Under the pieces are notes generated by a model that was not told where the DNA came from, searched no databases, and worked only from the letters and a program-made list of their open reading frames with translations. A stretch of 64,000 nucleotides of DNA from GCA-002050365 sp038235165 (lineage in GTDB: Bacteria; Acidobacteriota; Blastocatellia; Pyrinomonadales; Pyrinomonadaceae): NCBI GenBank assembly GCA_038235165.1, contig JBBSUG010000028.1:1-64000 (forward strand), in the 5' to 3' direction. Position 1 is the stretch's first letter; each line of letters begins with the position of its first letter. Positions 8,959-18,378 of the stretch are shown here, piece by piece. The position numbers and the translations under genes are program-made.

Positions 8959-9810
8959 ATGAAAATAGAGAAGAAAAACGAATCAAAACCGAAAATTGAA
9001 ATCGGCTGTCAGGGCTGGAACTACGACGATTGGACGACCAAAGCGGACGGCGAAACGGTTTTCTTTCCTCGCGGCACACGCAGCGGCGAAATGCTTGAAA
9101 TCTACGCGAAAATGTTTGAGACGATTGAAGTTGATTCGACCTTTTACGCGATTCCGCCAAGCACAAGCATCGAAAATTGGTACAAAAAAACACCCGAAAA
9201 TTTCACTTTTTCGCTAAAACTACCGCAGCAAATCACCCACGAATACAATTTGCGCGAACCGTCGTTTGCGGTTTTAGACGAGTTTTGCGAGCGCATAGCA
9301 CTGCTCAAAGAAAAACTCGGCATTGTTCTCATCCAGCTTCCGCCAAATTTTGAAGCGTCAAAGGAAAATGCTCAAGCCTTGCGCGAATTTCTCGCGGAAC
9401 TTTCCAAAGACATCCGTTTTGCCGTCGAATTCCGTGCGCGGCACTGGCTGGTTGACTGGACGTTTGAAGAATTAAAGAAAAATAAAGTCGCACTGTGTTT
9501 GGTCGAAGGCGGCTGGATTCCGCGCGAAATGATGTTTGAAGCGATCAAAAAATTGACGACTGATTTCGCCTATATTCGCTTTATGGGCGAACGCGACTTG
9601 CCAAAATTCGATAAAATTTATCGCCCGCAGGATGTGAATTTACAAATGTGGCAGGAGGAAATCGGGCAAATAAAGTCAAAGGATATTTATGTTTATTTCA
9701 GCAATTATTACGAAGGACACGCCCCGGCGAGCGTCAATAAATTGAAGAAATTGTTCGGACAGAAAATAATTGAGCCGAAAAATTTTGAGAAACAAGAATC
9801 ATTGTTCTAA
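8959..9810 (+). CDS. DUF72 (YecE-like) TIM-barrel protein
   Basis: The sequence has the DUF72 signatures G-C-Q-G-W-N-Y near the N terminus, F-Y-A-I-P-P, V-L-I-Q-L-P-P-N-F in the middle, and Y-V-Y-F-S-N-Y-Y-E-G-H-A near the C terminus. The fold is a TIM barrel; biochemical function in the family is unclear. The length of 283 residues is normal. It begins 31 nt after the methyltransferase gene and may be cotranscribed. Confidence 0.9.
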   Translation: MKIEKKNESKPKIEIGCQGWNYDDWTTKADGETVFFPRGTRSGEMLEIYAKMFETIEVDSTFYAIPPSTSIENWYKKTPENFTFSLKLPQQITHEYNLREPSFAVLDEFCERIALLKEKLGIVLIQLPPNFEASKENAQALREFLAELSKDIRFAVEFRARHWLVDWTFEELKKNKVALCLVEGGWIPREMMFEAIKKLTTDFAYIRFMGERDLPKFDKIYRPQDVNLQMWQEEIGQIKSKDIYVYFSNYYEGHAPASVNKLKKLFGQKIIEPKNFEKQESLF

Positions 9811-9984
9811 CCGAAAACTACAGTTAAAGACTGGAAATAACTTGGTTTTTCAACGACCAATCAACTACGAGCATCTGCTTTTAATCTTATCAAAACAAAC
9901 TTTTTTAGAGTTTGTGCGTAAAATAGAAAGATGTTTTGTGTTCGCGCAAAATTTAATGAAAAGTTTTTGGAGTAAAATTAAATA

Positions 9985-11787
9985 ATGGCAATGTCGAAAA
10001 CAGGTAAAGTTCTTCTCATCGTCGGCGGAATATTTCTCGCCTTTTTGCTGGTGGCAATCATCGGAATCGCCTTGCTCGCCGAATCAATGGGCAAGCCGGA
10101 TGTAGCTGAAAACAGCGTTCTGGTTTTGAATGTTTCGGGAAGTTTGCCCGACTATGCGCCCGAAGATTCGACGGCAAAACTGATTGGTTTGGGGCAGGCG
10201 CAGTCTTTTTCGAGTCTGCTGACCCAGCTTAGAAAAGCCAAGGTTGATTCGCGGATCAGCGCGGTTCTGCTCGATATTAATTTTCCGGGCATCGGGTTGG
10301 GCAAAGCCGACGAATTGCGTGCCGCCATCAATGATTTCAAAACTTCCGGCAAGCCGACTTACGCATATCTGGAAATGGGATCGAACAAAGAATATTATAT
10401 CGCTACCGCCGCCGATAAAATTTATCTGCCGCCGACGGGCGATTTATACATCACCGGTTTTGCTTCACAGGCGCAGTTTTACAAAGGTTCGCTCGACAAA
10501 CTCGGCGTGGAAATCGAAGACGTTCACGTCGGTAAATATAAAAGTCTGAACGAATCTTTCACGCGTAAAGATCGTTCGCCGGAATCGCTCGAAGTGATTA
10601 ACTCGATTTTGGACGATTACTACGGGCGCGTCGTCGGTGCGATTGCCGAAACGCGCAAAAAATCTCCTGAAGAAGTTAAAGAAATTATTGATGATGCTCC
10701 GTATAACGCGATTGCCGCCGCCGATAAAAAGTTGATTGACGGTGCAAAATACCGCGACGAAGTTTATCAGGAAATCAAAAAGCAGTTGGGTTACAATGAA
10801 GCGGACGAACTGCGTTTAACGTCGGCGAGTTCATACAAAGATGTTACGCCGGAATCGCTTGGTTTGAACAACGGCGAACGCGTCGCAGTCATTTTCGCGT
10901 CGGGATTGATCACTCCGGGTAAATCTTCCAATGGAACTTTCGGCGGCGAACAAACCATCGGCTCCGATACGATTGTCAAAGCCGTCAAAGACGCGGCGGA
11001 CGACGATTCGATCAAGGCGATTGTACTGCGCGTGGATTCGGGCGGTGGCTCGGCTCTCGCTTCCGATATAATGTGGCATACGCTCGAATACGCGAAAACG
11101 AAAAAACCGGTCGTCACTTCAATGGGCGATGTCGCCGCTTCCGGCGGCTACTATATCGCCTGTAATTCAAATAAAATCGTCGCCGAACCTTCGACCATCA
11201 CCGGCTCAATCGGGGTTGTTTTAAGCAAACCGGCAATCGGCGGATTATACGATTGGCTCGGAGTGACGAATGATACGGTTTCGCGCGGAAAAAATGCCGG
11301 ACTTTTCCGCACCGATAAAAAATGGACTGATGAAGAAAAAGAAGTTTTTCAAAAGAACGCTAATTTCTTCTACTGGGACAATTTTGTGCCGAAGGTTGCC
11401 GCCGGTCGCGGGCGAACGGTCGAGCAAATCCACGAAGTCGCGCAGGGGCGCGTGTGGACGGGTTTTCAGGCTAAAGATAAAGGATTGGTTGACGAATTCG
11501 GCGGTTTGAGCCGCGCTATCGAAATCGCCAAAGAACTGGCGAATTTACCGGCTGACAAAGATGTCAAGCGCGTCGTCTTCCCGGCGCCGCAGCCGTTTTT
11601 AGCATCGCTTTTCGGCGGCAGTGATGACGAAGCGACCATCAGCACAAAGGAAAGAGCGCAGCAGGAAGCAGTCATCAAAGCTCTGCCGAAAGATTTGCAA
11701 AAAATGTTTCGCTACTCCGCCTTGTTCGACAATATGGAACGCGGCGAAGCGATGGCGTTGATGCCCTACGACTTAGAAATTAAATAA
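9985..11787 (+). CDS. sppA: Signal peptide peptidase SppA, 67K type
   Basis: This 600-residue protein has an N-terminal membrane anchor (about residues 9-31) and two tandem peptidase S49 domains, as in the long SppA form. The catalytic Lys is probably K186 (G-K-Y-K-S) in the first domain and the nucleophile S386 (A-A-S-G-G-Y-Y) in the second. It should degrade signal peptides in the inner membrane. The stop is directly followed by the tlyA frame, so the two genes form an operon. Confidence 0.95.
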   Translation: MAMSKTGKVLLIVGGIFLAFLLVAIIGIALLAESMGKPDVAENSVLVLNVSGSLPDYAPEDSTAKLIGLGQAQSFSSLLTQLRKAKVDSRISAVLLDINFPGIGLGKADELRAAINDFKTSGKPTYAYLEMGSNKEYYIATAADKIYLPPTGDLYITGFASQAQFYKGSLDKLGVEIEDVHVGKYKSLNESFTRKDRSPESLEVINSILDDYYGRVVGAIAETRKKSPEEVKEIIDDAPYNAIAAADKKLIDGAKYRDEVYQEIKKQLGYNEADELRLTSASSYKDVTPESLGLNNGERVAVIFASGLITPGKSSNGTFGGEQTIGSDTIVKAVKDAADDDSIKAIVLRVDSGGGSALASDIMWHTLEYAKTKKPVVTSMGDVAASGGYYIACNSNKIVAEPSTITGSIGVVLSKPAIGGLYDWLGVTNDTVSRGKNAGLFRTDKKWTDEEKEVFQKNANFFYWDNFVPKVAAGRGRTVEQIHEVAQGRVWTGFQAKDKGLVDEFGGLSRAIEIAKELANLPADKDVKRVVFPAPQPFLASLFGGSDDEATISTKERAQQEAVIKALPKDLQKMFRYSALFDNMERGEAMALMPYDLEIK

Positions 11788-11796
11788 ATGCTGTGG

Positions 11797-12549
11797 ATGG
11801 AAAAGCCGAAGCGAATTGACATATTGCTCGTCGAACGCGGTTTCGCCGAATCAATCGCCAGATCAAAGGCACTCGTGATGGCTGGCGTGGTGGTAGTCAA
11901 CGAGAAAAGAGTTGATAAATCTTCGGAAGAGTTCGCTTCGGGTGTTAAAATCAGAATTAAAGGTCAAACCGCTGCGTCAAAATATGTCGGACGCGGCGGT
12001 TTGAAACTTGAAAAAGCGTTACGGGAATTTCATATATGTCCAAACAAATATACGTGTTTGGACATTGGTTCTTCAACCGGCGGTTTTACCGATTGTCTGC
12101 TGCAAAACGGCGCGGAAAAAGTGTATGCGATTGATGTCGGGACTAATCAACTGGATTGGAAATTGCGGAGCGACCGACGGGTTGAGGTGCGCGAAAATAC
12201 CAATGCCAGATATCTAAAAAGTACCGACTTTGATATTAAATTCGATTTAATAGTGATAGATGTTTCTTTTATTTCCGTAACGAAAATTTTTCCTGCTTTA
12301 ATCCCTCTTTTGAATGACAAAGGAAAAATTATTATACTGATAAAACCGCAATTTGAAGTAAAAAGAAGGGAAGTCGGTGCGGGCGGAATTGTGATCGATG
12401 AAGAAAAGCATAGAAGGGTCATCGGTGAAGTAAATAAAGCGGCGCAGGAAACAAATCTGCGGAACATCAATGTCATCGAATCGCCGATATTAGGGGCGGA
12501 AGGCAATAAAGAATTTTTAGCTCTATATGAAAAATTCGCAGGAAATTGA
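11797..12549 (+). CDS. tlyA: TlyA-family rRNA 2'-O-methyltransferase / S4-domain protein
   Basis: An N-terminal S4 RNA-binding domain (R-I-D-I-L-L-V-E-R-G-F-A-E-S-I-A-R-S-K-A) is followed by an FtsJ-like methyltransferase domain with SAM motif L-D-I-G-S-S-T-G-G-F-T-D. Family members methylate ribose in 16S and/or 23S rRNA. The start may be the ATG at 11788, immediately after the sppA stop, or the ATG at 11797 chosen here. The 3' end overlaps the next small gene by 23 nt. Confidence 0.92.
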   Translation: MEKPKRIDILLVERGFAESIARSKALVMAGVVVVNEKRVDKSSEEFASGVKIRIKGQTAASKYVGRGGLKLEKALREFHICPNKYTCLDIGSSTGGFTDCLLQNGAEKVYAIDVGTNQLDWKLRSDRRVEVRENTNARYLKSTDFDIKFDLIVIDVSFISVTKIFPALIPLLNDKGKIIILIKPQFEVKRREVGAGGIVIDEEKHRRVIGEVNKAAQETNLRNINVIESPILGAEGNKEFLALYEKFAGN

Positions 12550-12721
12550 GAAAACAGATGCGGCAAAATTTATCGAAGATGTTGATTTTTATTTTGAAAA
12601 CGGTTTTATGATACTGACCGAACATTTTCTCAAAAAACGCGGCTATTGCTGTAAAAACGGTTGTCGCCACTGTCCATACTCAAAAGAAACGAACGAATTA
12701 TTACAGCAAAAAAGTTTCTAA
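12527..12721 (+). CDS. DUF5522-type small cysteine-rich protein
   Basis: This 64-residue protein has the compact motif R-G-x-C-C-x-x-x-C-x-H-C-P-Y near its C terminus, typical of DUF5522-type proteins and likely to bind a metal (probably zinc). The function is unknown. The start lies inside the end of tlyA, so translation is probably coupled. Its 3' end overlaps the convergent arsR gene by 21 nt. Confidence 0.8.
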   Translation: MKNSQEIEKTDAAKFIEDVDFYFENGFMILTEHFLKKRGYCCKNGCRHCPYSKETNELLQQKSF

Positions 12722-13156
12722 CTCTTCTCTTTTTACAGACTTCTCAAAAATTGTCTTCGTTTCAGCAAATATTTCCGGTTTCGGGGCGCGAACGATTGTC
12801 ACCGGAGCATTCGGCGAATAGTAGGCGGCGACTAACGCTTCGTATTCGGCTTGCATTTTGTCTCGTGAACTAAGCCAATCAAGCGTATTACACAAAATTT
12901 TCGCTGCATCTGCGCTTTCGGGTTCAATTATTTTATAGTGTATCCATTTACCGTCGCGCCGCGTTTCGACGATTCCGGCATTTCGCAGAAAGGCTAAATG
13001 ACGCGAAATTTTCGGCTGGCTTTCTCCCAAAACCTCGACAAAAAAGCACACGCAAACTTCACCTTCGCGCATCAAATTCAGTAGCCGAAGCCGGGTTTTA
13101 TCAGCTAAAGCAGTGAACAAAGTCTCCATTTCCACCAATGTTTTCTCATCATCCAT
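12701..13156 (-). CDS. arsR: ArsR-family metalloregulator
   Basis: A winged-helix ArsR/SmtB repressor with the arsenic-type Cys motif C-V-C just before the recognition helix (E-S-Q-P-K-I-S-R-H-L-A-F-L). In this family As(III) or Sb(III) binding at the C-x-C releases DNA. It is followed by an extension of about 50 residues. It is transcribed divergently from an aquaglyceroporin pseudogene and an arsC remnant, as expected for an ars operon regulator. The reading frame is intact although its targets are broken. Confidence 0.9.
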   Translation of the reverse strand: MDDEKTLVEMETLFTALADKTRLRLLNLMREGEVCVCFFVEVLGESQPKISRHLAFLRNAGIVETRRDGKWIHYKIIEPESADAAKILCNTLDWLSSRDKMQAEYEALVAAYYSPNAPVTIVRAPKPEIFAETKTIFEKSVKREELETFLL

Positions 13157-13189
13157 ATTGAAAATTTATCATACTACCGCGTTTTTGTC

Positions 13190-13251
13190 TTGACGATAAC
13201 AAGGAGTTATATTATTTTTGATTCAATATATACGTTTTTACATATATGAAT
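13190..13251 (+). promoter_or_regulatory. Candidate ars promoter and ArsR operator
   Basis: TTGACG (13190-13195) and TATTTT (13213-13218) with 17-bp spacing form a weak promoter reading toward the aquaglyceroporin. Just downstream, 13221-13251 is an imperfect palindrome (ATTCA then an AT core then ATATATGAAT), similar in style to ArsR operators. The position between divergent arsR and its presumed target fits. Operator assignment is inferred. Confidence 0.45.
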
Positions 13252-13408
13252 GGGAGGTTTTTGTCCTACTGGTGGTTAATTTAACGGAAATGAGTATATG
13301 TTGTGTCGGCAGTGCGACCAAAATTGTTTCCGAACAAAAAAATATGCAAAACTCTTGCAGTTGATATAAAATTTATTGACTGTATTCTAAAAATTTCTCA
13401 GAACAAAT

Positions 13409-14077
13409 ATGAATTTAATGCGAAGGTTTGCGGCGGAATTCATCGGCACGGCGTTTTTGCTGGCGGTCGTCGTCGGTTCGGGCATTATGGGCGAAAATTT
13501 GTCGGGCGGGAACGTCGCTATTGCGCTGTTGGCGAACACAATCGCAACGGGTGCGGGACTAGCTTGTTTAATTTTGAGTTTTGAGCAAATCTCCGGCGCA
13601 CATTTTAATCCCGCCGTTACTTTGACCGAAAACCTGCGCGGAAATATTAATTGGCGCGAAAGCCTTTTATATATTTCCGCGCAAATTTCGGGCGCGTTTT
13701 TTGGTGTCGGCATCGCAAATCTGATGTTCGACCTGCCGGTGTATTTTACTTCGACAAAAGTCAGAGTCGGCAGTTCGCAGTTTTTGAGCGAATTTGTCGC
13801 TACCTTCGGCTTAATTATGGTTATTCAAACCGGCGTAAAATTTCGCCCGAAAATGGTATTTTTGATGGTGGCGGCTTATGTTACGGCGGCTTATTGGTTC
13901 ACGGCTTCGACCTCGTTTGCAAATCCGGCGGTGACATTGGCGCGTTCGGTTTCAAACACCTTTGCGGGAATCAATCCGGGAAATGTACCGATGTTTTTGC
14001 TGGCGCAGATTTGAGGCGCATTGTCGGCGACGTTTGTTTTCAGCTGGTTATTGAAGGAGGAGATAGAGAACGGCTGA
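13409..14077 (+). pseudogene. Aquaglyceroporin (MIP family) interrupted by one in-frame TGA
   Basis: The frame encodes a six-helix MIP channel with both NPA boxes (H-F-N-P-A-V-T-L and F-A-N-P-A-V-T-L). It meets TGA at 14012-14014 (codon 202), then continues in the same frame with a plausible sixth helix (A-L-S-A-T-F-V-F-S-W-L-L) to TGA at 14075-14077. A single change, for example GGA to TGA, explains this. It lies between arsR and an arsC remnant, so it probably served As(III) export, like AqpS of rhizobia; the glpK remnant also allows a glycerol facilitator role. Readthrough cannot be excluded. Confidence 0.8.
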
Positions 14078-14081
14078 AACC

Positions 14082-14215
14082 AAAAAAATCTTAATTTTAT
14101 ATAATGGAAACTCCGCGCGGTCACAAATGGAGGAATGTTTATTAAAACATATTACGCAAAACAAATATGAAGTTTCAGCGCAGGAACAAAGCCGTCAAAT
14201 GTAATGTGTCCAACG
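14082..14215 (+). pseudogene. arsC arsenate reductase, N-terminal remnant
   Basis: Reading from 14082 gives K-K-I-L-I-L-Y-N-G-N-S-A-R-S-Q-M, a close match to the P-loop of thioredoxin-coupled ArsC, but the catalytic Cys before the loop is Tyr (TAT). After 14174 one base is missing. The next frame (from 14177) gives S-A-G-T-K-P-S-N-V, also characteristic of ArsC. The homology then fades into glpK sequence. The gene is broken by point mutation, frameshift and truncation. It starts a few bases after the aquaglyceroporin, as in an arsR-aqpS-arsC operon. Confidence 0.75.
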
Positions 14216-14792
14216 TTTAGCGGATGATGTTTTTCAATATTGAGACGCTCGAATGAAATGATGAACTTTTGCAAATTTTTGAAATTCCGCGCCGGACACT
14301 GCTGGGAGTTTTTTCTTCATCGGACATTTACGGCGAAATTGAAACTCCAGATGGATTCGTCGGAATAAAAATCGCTTCAATCGCAGATGACCAGCAAGCC
14401 GCATTATTCGAACATCTCTGTTTTGACCAGGATGCTGCCAAAAATATCTATCAATCGCTTTTCAAACGGCTGATTTGCTTGACGCAATGCAGGCAGACTC
14501 AAAAGTTATATCAGACGAAATGCACGTTGACGGTGGTGCAACATCAAACGAAACGCTGCCATAATTTCAGGCTGACTTGCTGCAAATTCCGGTTATCTGT
14601 TCAAGCATTACCGAAACAACCGCACTCGGCGCGGCATATCTCGCGGGCTTGGCGGTCAGGTTTTGGAAGTCGAAAGATGAATTTAAATTGCTGAAAAAGG
14701 ACGGCAAAGCCTTCATTCCGAAAATGCCGCAAGCGCGGGCGAAAAAACTGCGCGAACGGTGGAGCGAGGCGGTCAAAAGAGCGATAGATTGA
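14203..14792 (+). pseudogene. glpK glycerol kinase, decayed C-terminal remnant
   Basis: The first part in frame with 14203 reads N-V-S-N-V-stop-R ... F-N-I-E-T-L-E-stop-N-D-E-L-L, then E-I-P-R-R and A-D-D-Q-Q-A-A-L-F, matching the middle of GlpK with stops at 14218 and 14254. About 100 codons are then missing. A second frame gives F-Q-T-A-D-L-L-D-A-M-Q, D-G-G-A, a TAA at 14562, and T-E-T-T-A-L-G-A-A-Y-L-A-G-L to the natural end. The N-terminal half is absent. The gene is clearly non-functional. Confidence 0.88.
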
Positions 14793-14912
14793 GAAATTTG
14801 AGTAACAACGGCAAAAATTACGCCGTAAAAATTTACATTATCTTCATATGCTTCTTGTGACTGACGCGCTAATCTTTTATACTTTTTGCTTCATTGGAGG
14901 AACTTTTATTTA

Positions 14913-16229
14913 ATGGTAGAAAAAGGTGTGGAAATTGCGCCGGCAAGCGGCAAACTCGGAATTCTTTTGGTCGGACTCGGCGCGGTCAGCACGACATTTG
15001 TCGCCGGTGTCGAAGCGATTCGCAAAGGAACGGCAAAACCAATCGGCTCTTTGACGCAGATGGGAACGATTCGGCTTGGCAAGCGCACGGACAATCGTGT
15101 GCCGCTGATTAAGGATTTTGTGCCGCTCGCCGGTTTGGACAACGTCGTGTTCGGCGCGTGGGATATTTTTTCCGATTCGGCGTATGAAGCCGCGCTGCAC
15201 GCCGGAGTTTTAGAAAAATCGCTGGTCGAAGATTTGCGCGAACAGCTTGATTCACTGAAACCGATGAACGCGGTTTTTAACCAAAATTATGTCAAGCGTT
15301 TGAACGGCACGAATGTCAAAGAAGGCAAGAATAAAATGGAACTTGCCGAGCAATTGATGACGGACATTGCCAAGTTTAAGGAAGACAAAGGCTGTGAAAG
15401 ATTGGTCATCGTGTGGGCGGCTTCGACGGAAATTTTTCTCGAACAATCGGAAATTCACCAGACCATCGAAGCGTTTGAAAAGGCGATGTATGACAACGAT
15501 GAACGCATCGCACCTTCGATGATTTACGCTTACGCGGCGATAAAATCGAAAGTCCCATTTGCCAACGGCGCACCGAATTTGTCGTGTGATATTCCCGCGC
15601 TGACGAAATTAGCCGAGGATAACGGCGTTCCGATTTGCGGTAAGGATTTCAAAACCGGGCAGACTTTGATGAAAACAATCATTGCGCCGGGTTTGAAATC
15701 GAGAATGTTAGGTCTTGACGGTTGGTACTCGACAAATATTCTCGGCAACCGCGACGGCGAAGTTTTAGACGATCCTGAAAATTTCAAAACAAAAGAAGAG
15801 TCGAAACTATCGGTTTTGGAACATATTTTCCAGCCTGATGTTTACCCCGATCTTTACAAAGATTTTTCGCACGTCGTCCGCATCAATTATTATCCGCCGC
15901 GCGGCGACAACAAGGAAGGCTGGGACGCGATTGATATTTTCGGTTGGCTCGGCTACAAAATGCAGATTAAAATTGATTTTTTGTGCCGTGATTCTATTCT
16001 CGCCGCGCCGCTCGTGCTTGATTTGGCGTTGTTTATGGATTTGGCGCAGCGTGCGAATATGAAAGGCGTTCAGGAATGGTTATCGTTCTATTTCAAAGCC
16101 CCGCAAACTGCACCCGGACTTTATCCCGAACACGATATTTTTATCCAGTTGATGAAATTGAAAAACACTCTGCGACATTTGCAAGGTGAAGATTTAATTA
16201 CGCATTTGGGTTTAGAATACTATGACTAA
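14913..16229 (+). CDS. Myo-inositol-1-phosphate synthase (inositol-3-phosphate synthase)
   Basis: The product converts glucose 6-phosphate to 1L-myo-inositol 1-phosphate with NAD. It shows the N-terminal nucleotide loop (G-L-G-A-V-S-T-T), the signature G-K-D-F-K-T-G-Q-T, and the catalytic-domain block N-Y-Y-P-P-R-G-D-N-K-E-G-W-D. The ATG at 14913 follows a GGAGG ribosome site with good spacing and gives 438 residues, typical of the family. Inositol phospholipids or other inositol compounds are the likely end products. Confidence 0.93.
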   Translation: MVEKGVEIAPASGKLGILLVGLGAVSTTFVAGVEAIRKGTAKPIGSLTQMGTIRLGKRTDNRVPLIKDFVPLAGLDNVVFGAWDIFSDSAYEAALHAGVLEKSLVEDLREQLDSLKPMNAVFNQNYVKRLNGTNVKEGKNKMELAEQLMTDIAKFKEDKGCERLVIVWAASTEIFLEQSEIHQTIEAFEKAMYDNDERIAPSMIYAYAAIKSKVPFANGAPNLSCDIPALTKLAEDNGVPICGKDFKTGQTLMKTIIAPGLKSRMLGLDGWYSTNILGNRDGEVLDDPENFKTKEESKLSVLEHIFQPDVYPDLYKDFSHVVRINYYPPRGDNKEGWDAIDIFGWLGYKMQIKIDFLCRDSILAAPLVLDLALFMDLAQRANMKGVQEWLSFYFKAPQTAPGLYPEHDIFIQLMKLKNTLRHLQGEDLITHLGLEYYD

Positions 16230-16278
16230 AACTTGATGCGGAAAGCCTATTTTTCATTACAAGTTGGGAGGAGTTTTT

Positions 16279-16722
16279 ATGAAATTTTTGAATATCATTT
16301 TCATTTCGTTGCTTGCCTTTGGCTCTTACGCTTTTGCTCAAAGTCCGAACGCTCATCATCAAAAAAAACGGCAGATTTCTGAGGCTTATGTCGTTTTGGT
16401 CAAAGAAAAAGCTCAAGCGAAAGGCGACTTGTTTGAAGTAGAGCAAGTTTATACACCAGAATCAACCGAGGTTAGAGCTGCCGCGCTTCGTGTGACACTG
16501 ATTGACCGCGAGATTAATAAGCTCTCCCGGACAAATGCTCGAAATTCCGCGAAACTCAGCGCGGCATTCGGAGATTTGTTGTTGAGCGAAATCCAGTACG
16601 AAGTTGAGCTTTTTGAACTACGACAAAAATTCACCCCTGAGTATGTCGCCGTTAAAAAGAAAGAAATTCAATTAGCATCCTTAAAAAGCGACATAAATCT
16701 GATCAGCAAGAGATTTCACTAA
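16279..16722 (+). CDS. Secreted hypothetical protein, 147 aa
   Basis: A signal peptide (about residues 1-20, A-F-A-Q) precedes a charged, mostly helical domain with two similar segments (about 40-75 and 100-135), each containing L-F-E, T-P-E-x-x and K-x-x-I/L; it could form a coiled-coil hairpin. I do not recognise a family. GGGAGGAG just before the ATG at 16279 fixes the start. Confidence 0.7.
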   Translation: MKFLNIIFISLLAFGSYAFAQSPNAHHQKKRQISEAYVVLVKEKAQAKGDLFEVEQVYTPESTEVRAAALRVTLIDREINKLSRTNARNSAKLSAAFGDLLLSEIQYEVELFELRQKFTPEYVAVKKKEIQLASLKSDINLISKRFH

Positions 16723-16813
16723 TTAAATACTGAAAGTTTTTCGTATTCTAATTATTTTCTATTGAAACCTAGCGGATGAATACCAATTAGGTTGATAAAC
16801 CCTGTGTTCAAAA

Positions 16814-16865
16814 AACTTTGCGCCTTTGCGGAAAATAGGTTTCGTTTCCGTAAAGGCGCAAAGTT
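16814..16865. repeat. Long 21-bp hairpin
   Basis: An inverted repeat has 21-bp arms (16814-16834 and 16845-16865) with a single mismatch that is G-U in RNA, and a 10-nt loop. The arms contain CTTTGCGCCTTTGCGG and its complement. It lies between convergent genes and could terminate transcription in both directions, though no T-run follows. It may be a REP-like dispersed element. Confidence 0.75.
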
Positions 16866-16900
16866 GCTAATAAAAATAAATTCAGCCGTCAGTTGTGGCA

Positions 16901-17518
16901 TTAACAGCCACCTTCATACCACATCAAACTGACGCTGCTTTCGGCAATTATTTTACCTTTGTGCTGCTTCGTAATTACACCTTCAAACATCGGAGTTTTT
17001 TGATCGTAATTTTCAGAAGGAATTTTTTCGATAAATTTTCCGTTGAATTGATAACGAACACTTTTGATCGTTTCGGTTTCAAACGCCATCGTTTCACTGC
17101 TGATGCTGATCTTGGTAAACTTAAATTCTTTGTCAGTCCACAAATAACCTTCGGGCGGAGCCGGAGTGCCTTCATAGTTATTTTCCTCCGAAGCATTTTC
17201 GTAACTTTTGGTGGTCACGCCGATTTCTCCAACATTTTCAAAACCTTTGGGCGAGTTTCCGACAATCATATAATAACCTTCGGCATCGAACTCGTTGTTA
17301 ATATTTTCTTCCGTATTTTCGACATTTTCAGTTTGCCGAACAGCAATTGCTGCCGCCGCCTGTTCGACAAAAATCGGCGCGGGCGCAGTCAATTCCGCTT
17401 TCGGTTTTTCCGCCGCAAGAAACGACTGAAAATAATTTTCGATCACGAAGAACCCGGTACCGGAAATGAATGTTGCCAAGGCGACAGCGACACAAAATAA
17501 ATAAATTTCAGCTTTCAT
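16901..17518 (-). CDS. Membrane-anchored hypothetical protein, 205 aa
   Basis: One N-terminal membrane helix (about residues 5-27) is followed by an Ala/Pro/Glu-rich linker and a soluble C-terminal domain of about 130 residues, ending in G-G-C. I do not recognise the domain. It lies 19 nt downstream of the SIMPL-domain gene on the same strand, so the two are probably cotranscribed. Codon use resembles the neighbours. Confidence 0.65.
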   Translation of the reverse strand: MKAEIYLFCVAVALATFISGTGFFVIENYFQSFLAAEKPKAELTAPAPIFVEQAAAAIAVRQTENVENTEENINNEFDAEGYYMIVGNSPKGFENVGEIGVTTKSYENASEENNYEGTPAPPEGYLWTDKEFKFTKISISSETMAFETETIKSVRYQFNGKFIEKIPSENYDQKTPMFEGVITKQHKGKIIAESSVSLMWYEGGC

Positions 17519-17537
17519 AATTTTTAACCTCTTTATT

Positions 17538-18275
17538 TTACTCGATGGCGAAACTGATGTTGACGACCGCCGTCACATCTTTGTCAATCGAAGACGTATC
17601 GTTAATGCCATAGTCGGAAACTTCGGTCGAATCCGCCGCTGTAATCTGCATCACGCCCATTCGTGCCGAACGTAGCGTGCCGATTTTGTTGCCGGTGCTG
17701 TCGGCGATTTTTTCGGCGCGTTCCTTGGCATCCTTCGCTGCTTCGCCGAGCATTTCAATTTTCAAATTACCGAGCTGCGTGTATGAATATTGCGGCGGAT
17801 TTGATTCGATTAAAATTCCTTGATTAATTAACTCCGTCGCCTCCCGCGCAATTTGCGCGATGCGGTCAACATCATTTGACCTGACTTCGACCTGCTGCCG
17901 CAGCGAATAACCCGTAATTTCCGACGATTCGTTGCCGTTCGCATCGCGTCCTTTCAAAGTCGTTGACGAAATCGAAGAAACCGTAATCTGATTTTCGGCG
18001 ATGCCTTTGCCGATCAAGTATTTCTTAATCAACGGAATATTGGTGGTCAGTTGTTTGTAAGCCTCCGCCAGTTGCGGTGCCTGATAAGAAACTCCCGCGC
18101 TCCAGACGACCAAATCGGATTTGATACTTTTCTTCGCCGAACCCGTCACCGTCACGGCTTCATCGCCCGCCTTCTTGTGAGTATATGACCAGCCGACGAT
18201 GACCGACGACACGACTAAAGCTATTGCCAAAGCTAAACCGGCATTAAATAAATGTTTGTTTTTTTCTTCGCTCAT
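17538..18275 (-). CDS. SIMPL (DUF541) domain protein
   Basis: An N-terminal membrane segment (about residues 10-30) anchors an exported SIMPL domain. Typical features are V-T-V-T-G-S-A near the start of the domain and A-K-D-A-K-E-R-A-E-K-I-A-D in the middle. Family members include the E. coli periplasmic protein YggE; their molecular role is unclear. A TTAAGGAGACAAT-like leader gives a good ribosome site. Confidence 0.88.
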   Translation of the reverse strand: MSEEKNKHLFNAGLALAIALVVSSVIVGWSYTHKKAGDEAVTVTGSAKKSIKSDLVVWSAGVSYQAPQLAEAYKQLTTNIPLIKKYLIGKGIAENQITVSSISSTTLKGRDANGNESSEITGYSLRQQVEVRSNDVDRIAQIAREATELINQGILIESNPPQYSYTQLGNLKIEMLGEAAKDAKERAEKIADSTGNKIGTLRSARMGVMQITAADSTEVSDYGINDTSSIDKDVTAVVNISFAIE

Positions 18276-18378
18276 TTGTTATTGTCTCCTTAAAAAATCT
18301 TTCTTAATTAAAAGACAATCGATGGGAAATAAATACGGGGCGCGACACGAAACGCAACTGTGGACAGCCACAGATGGC

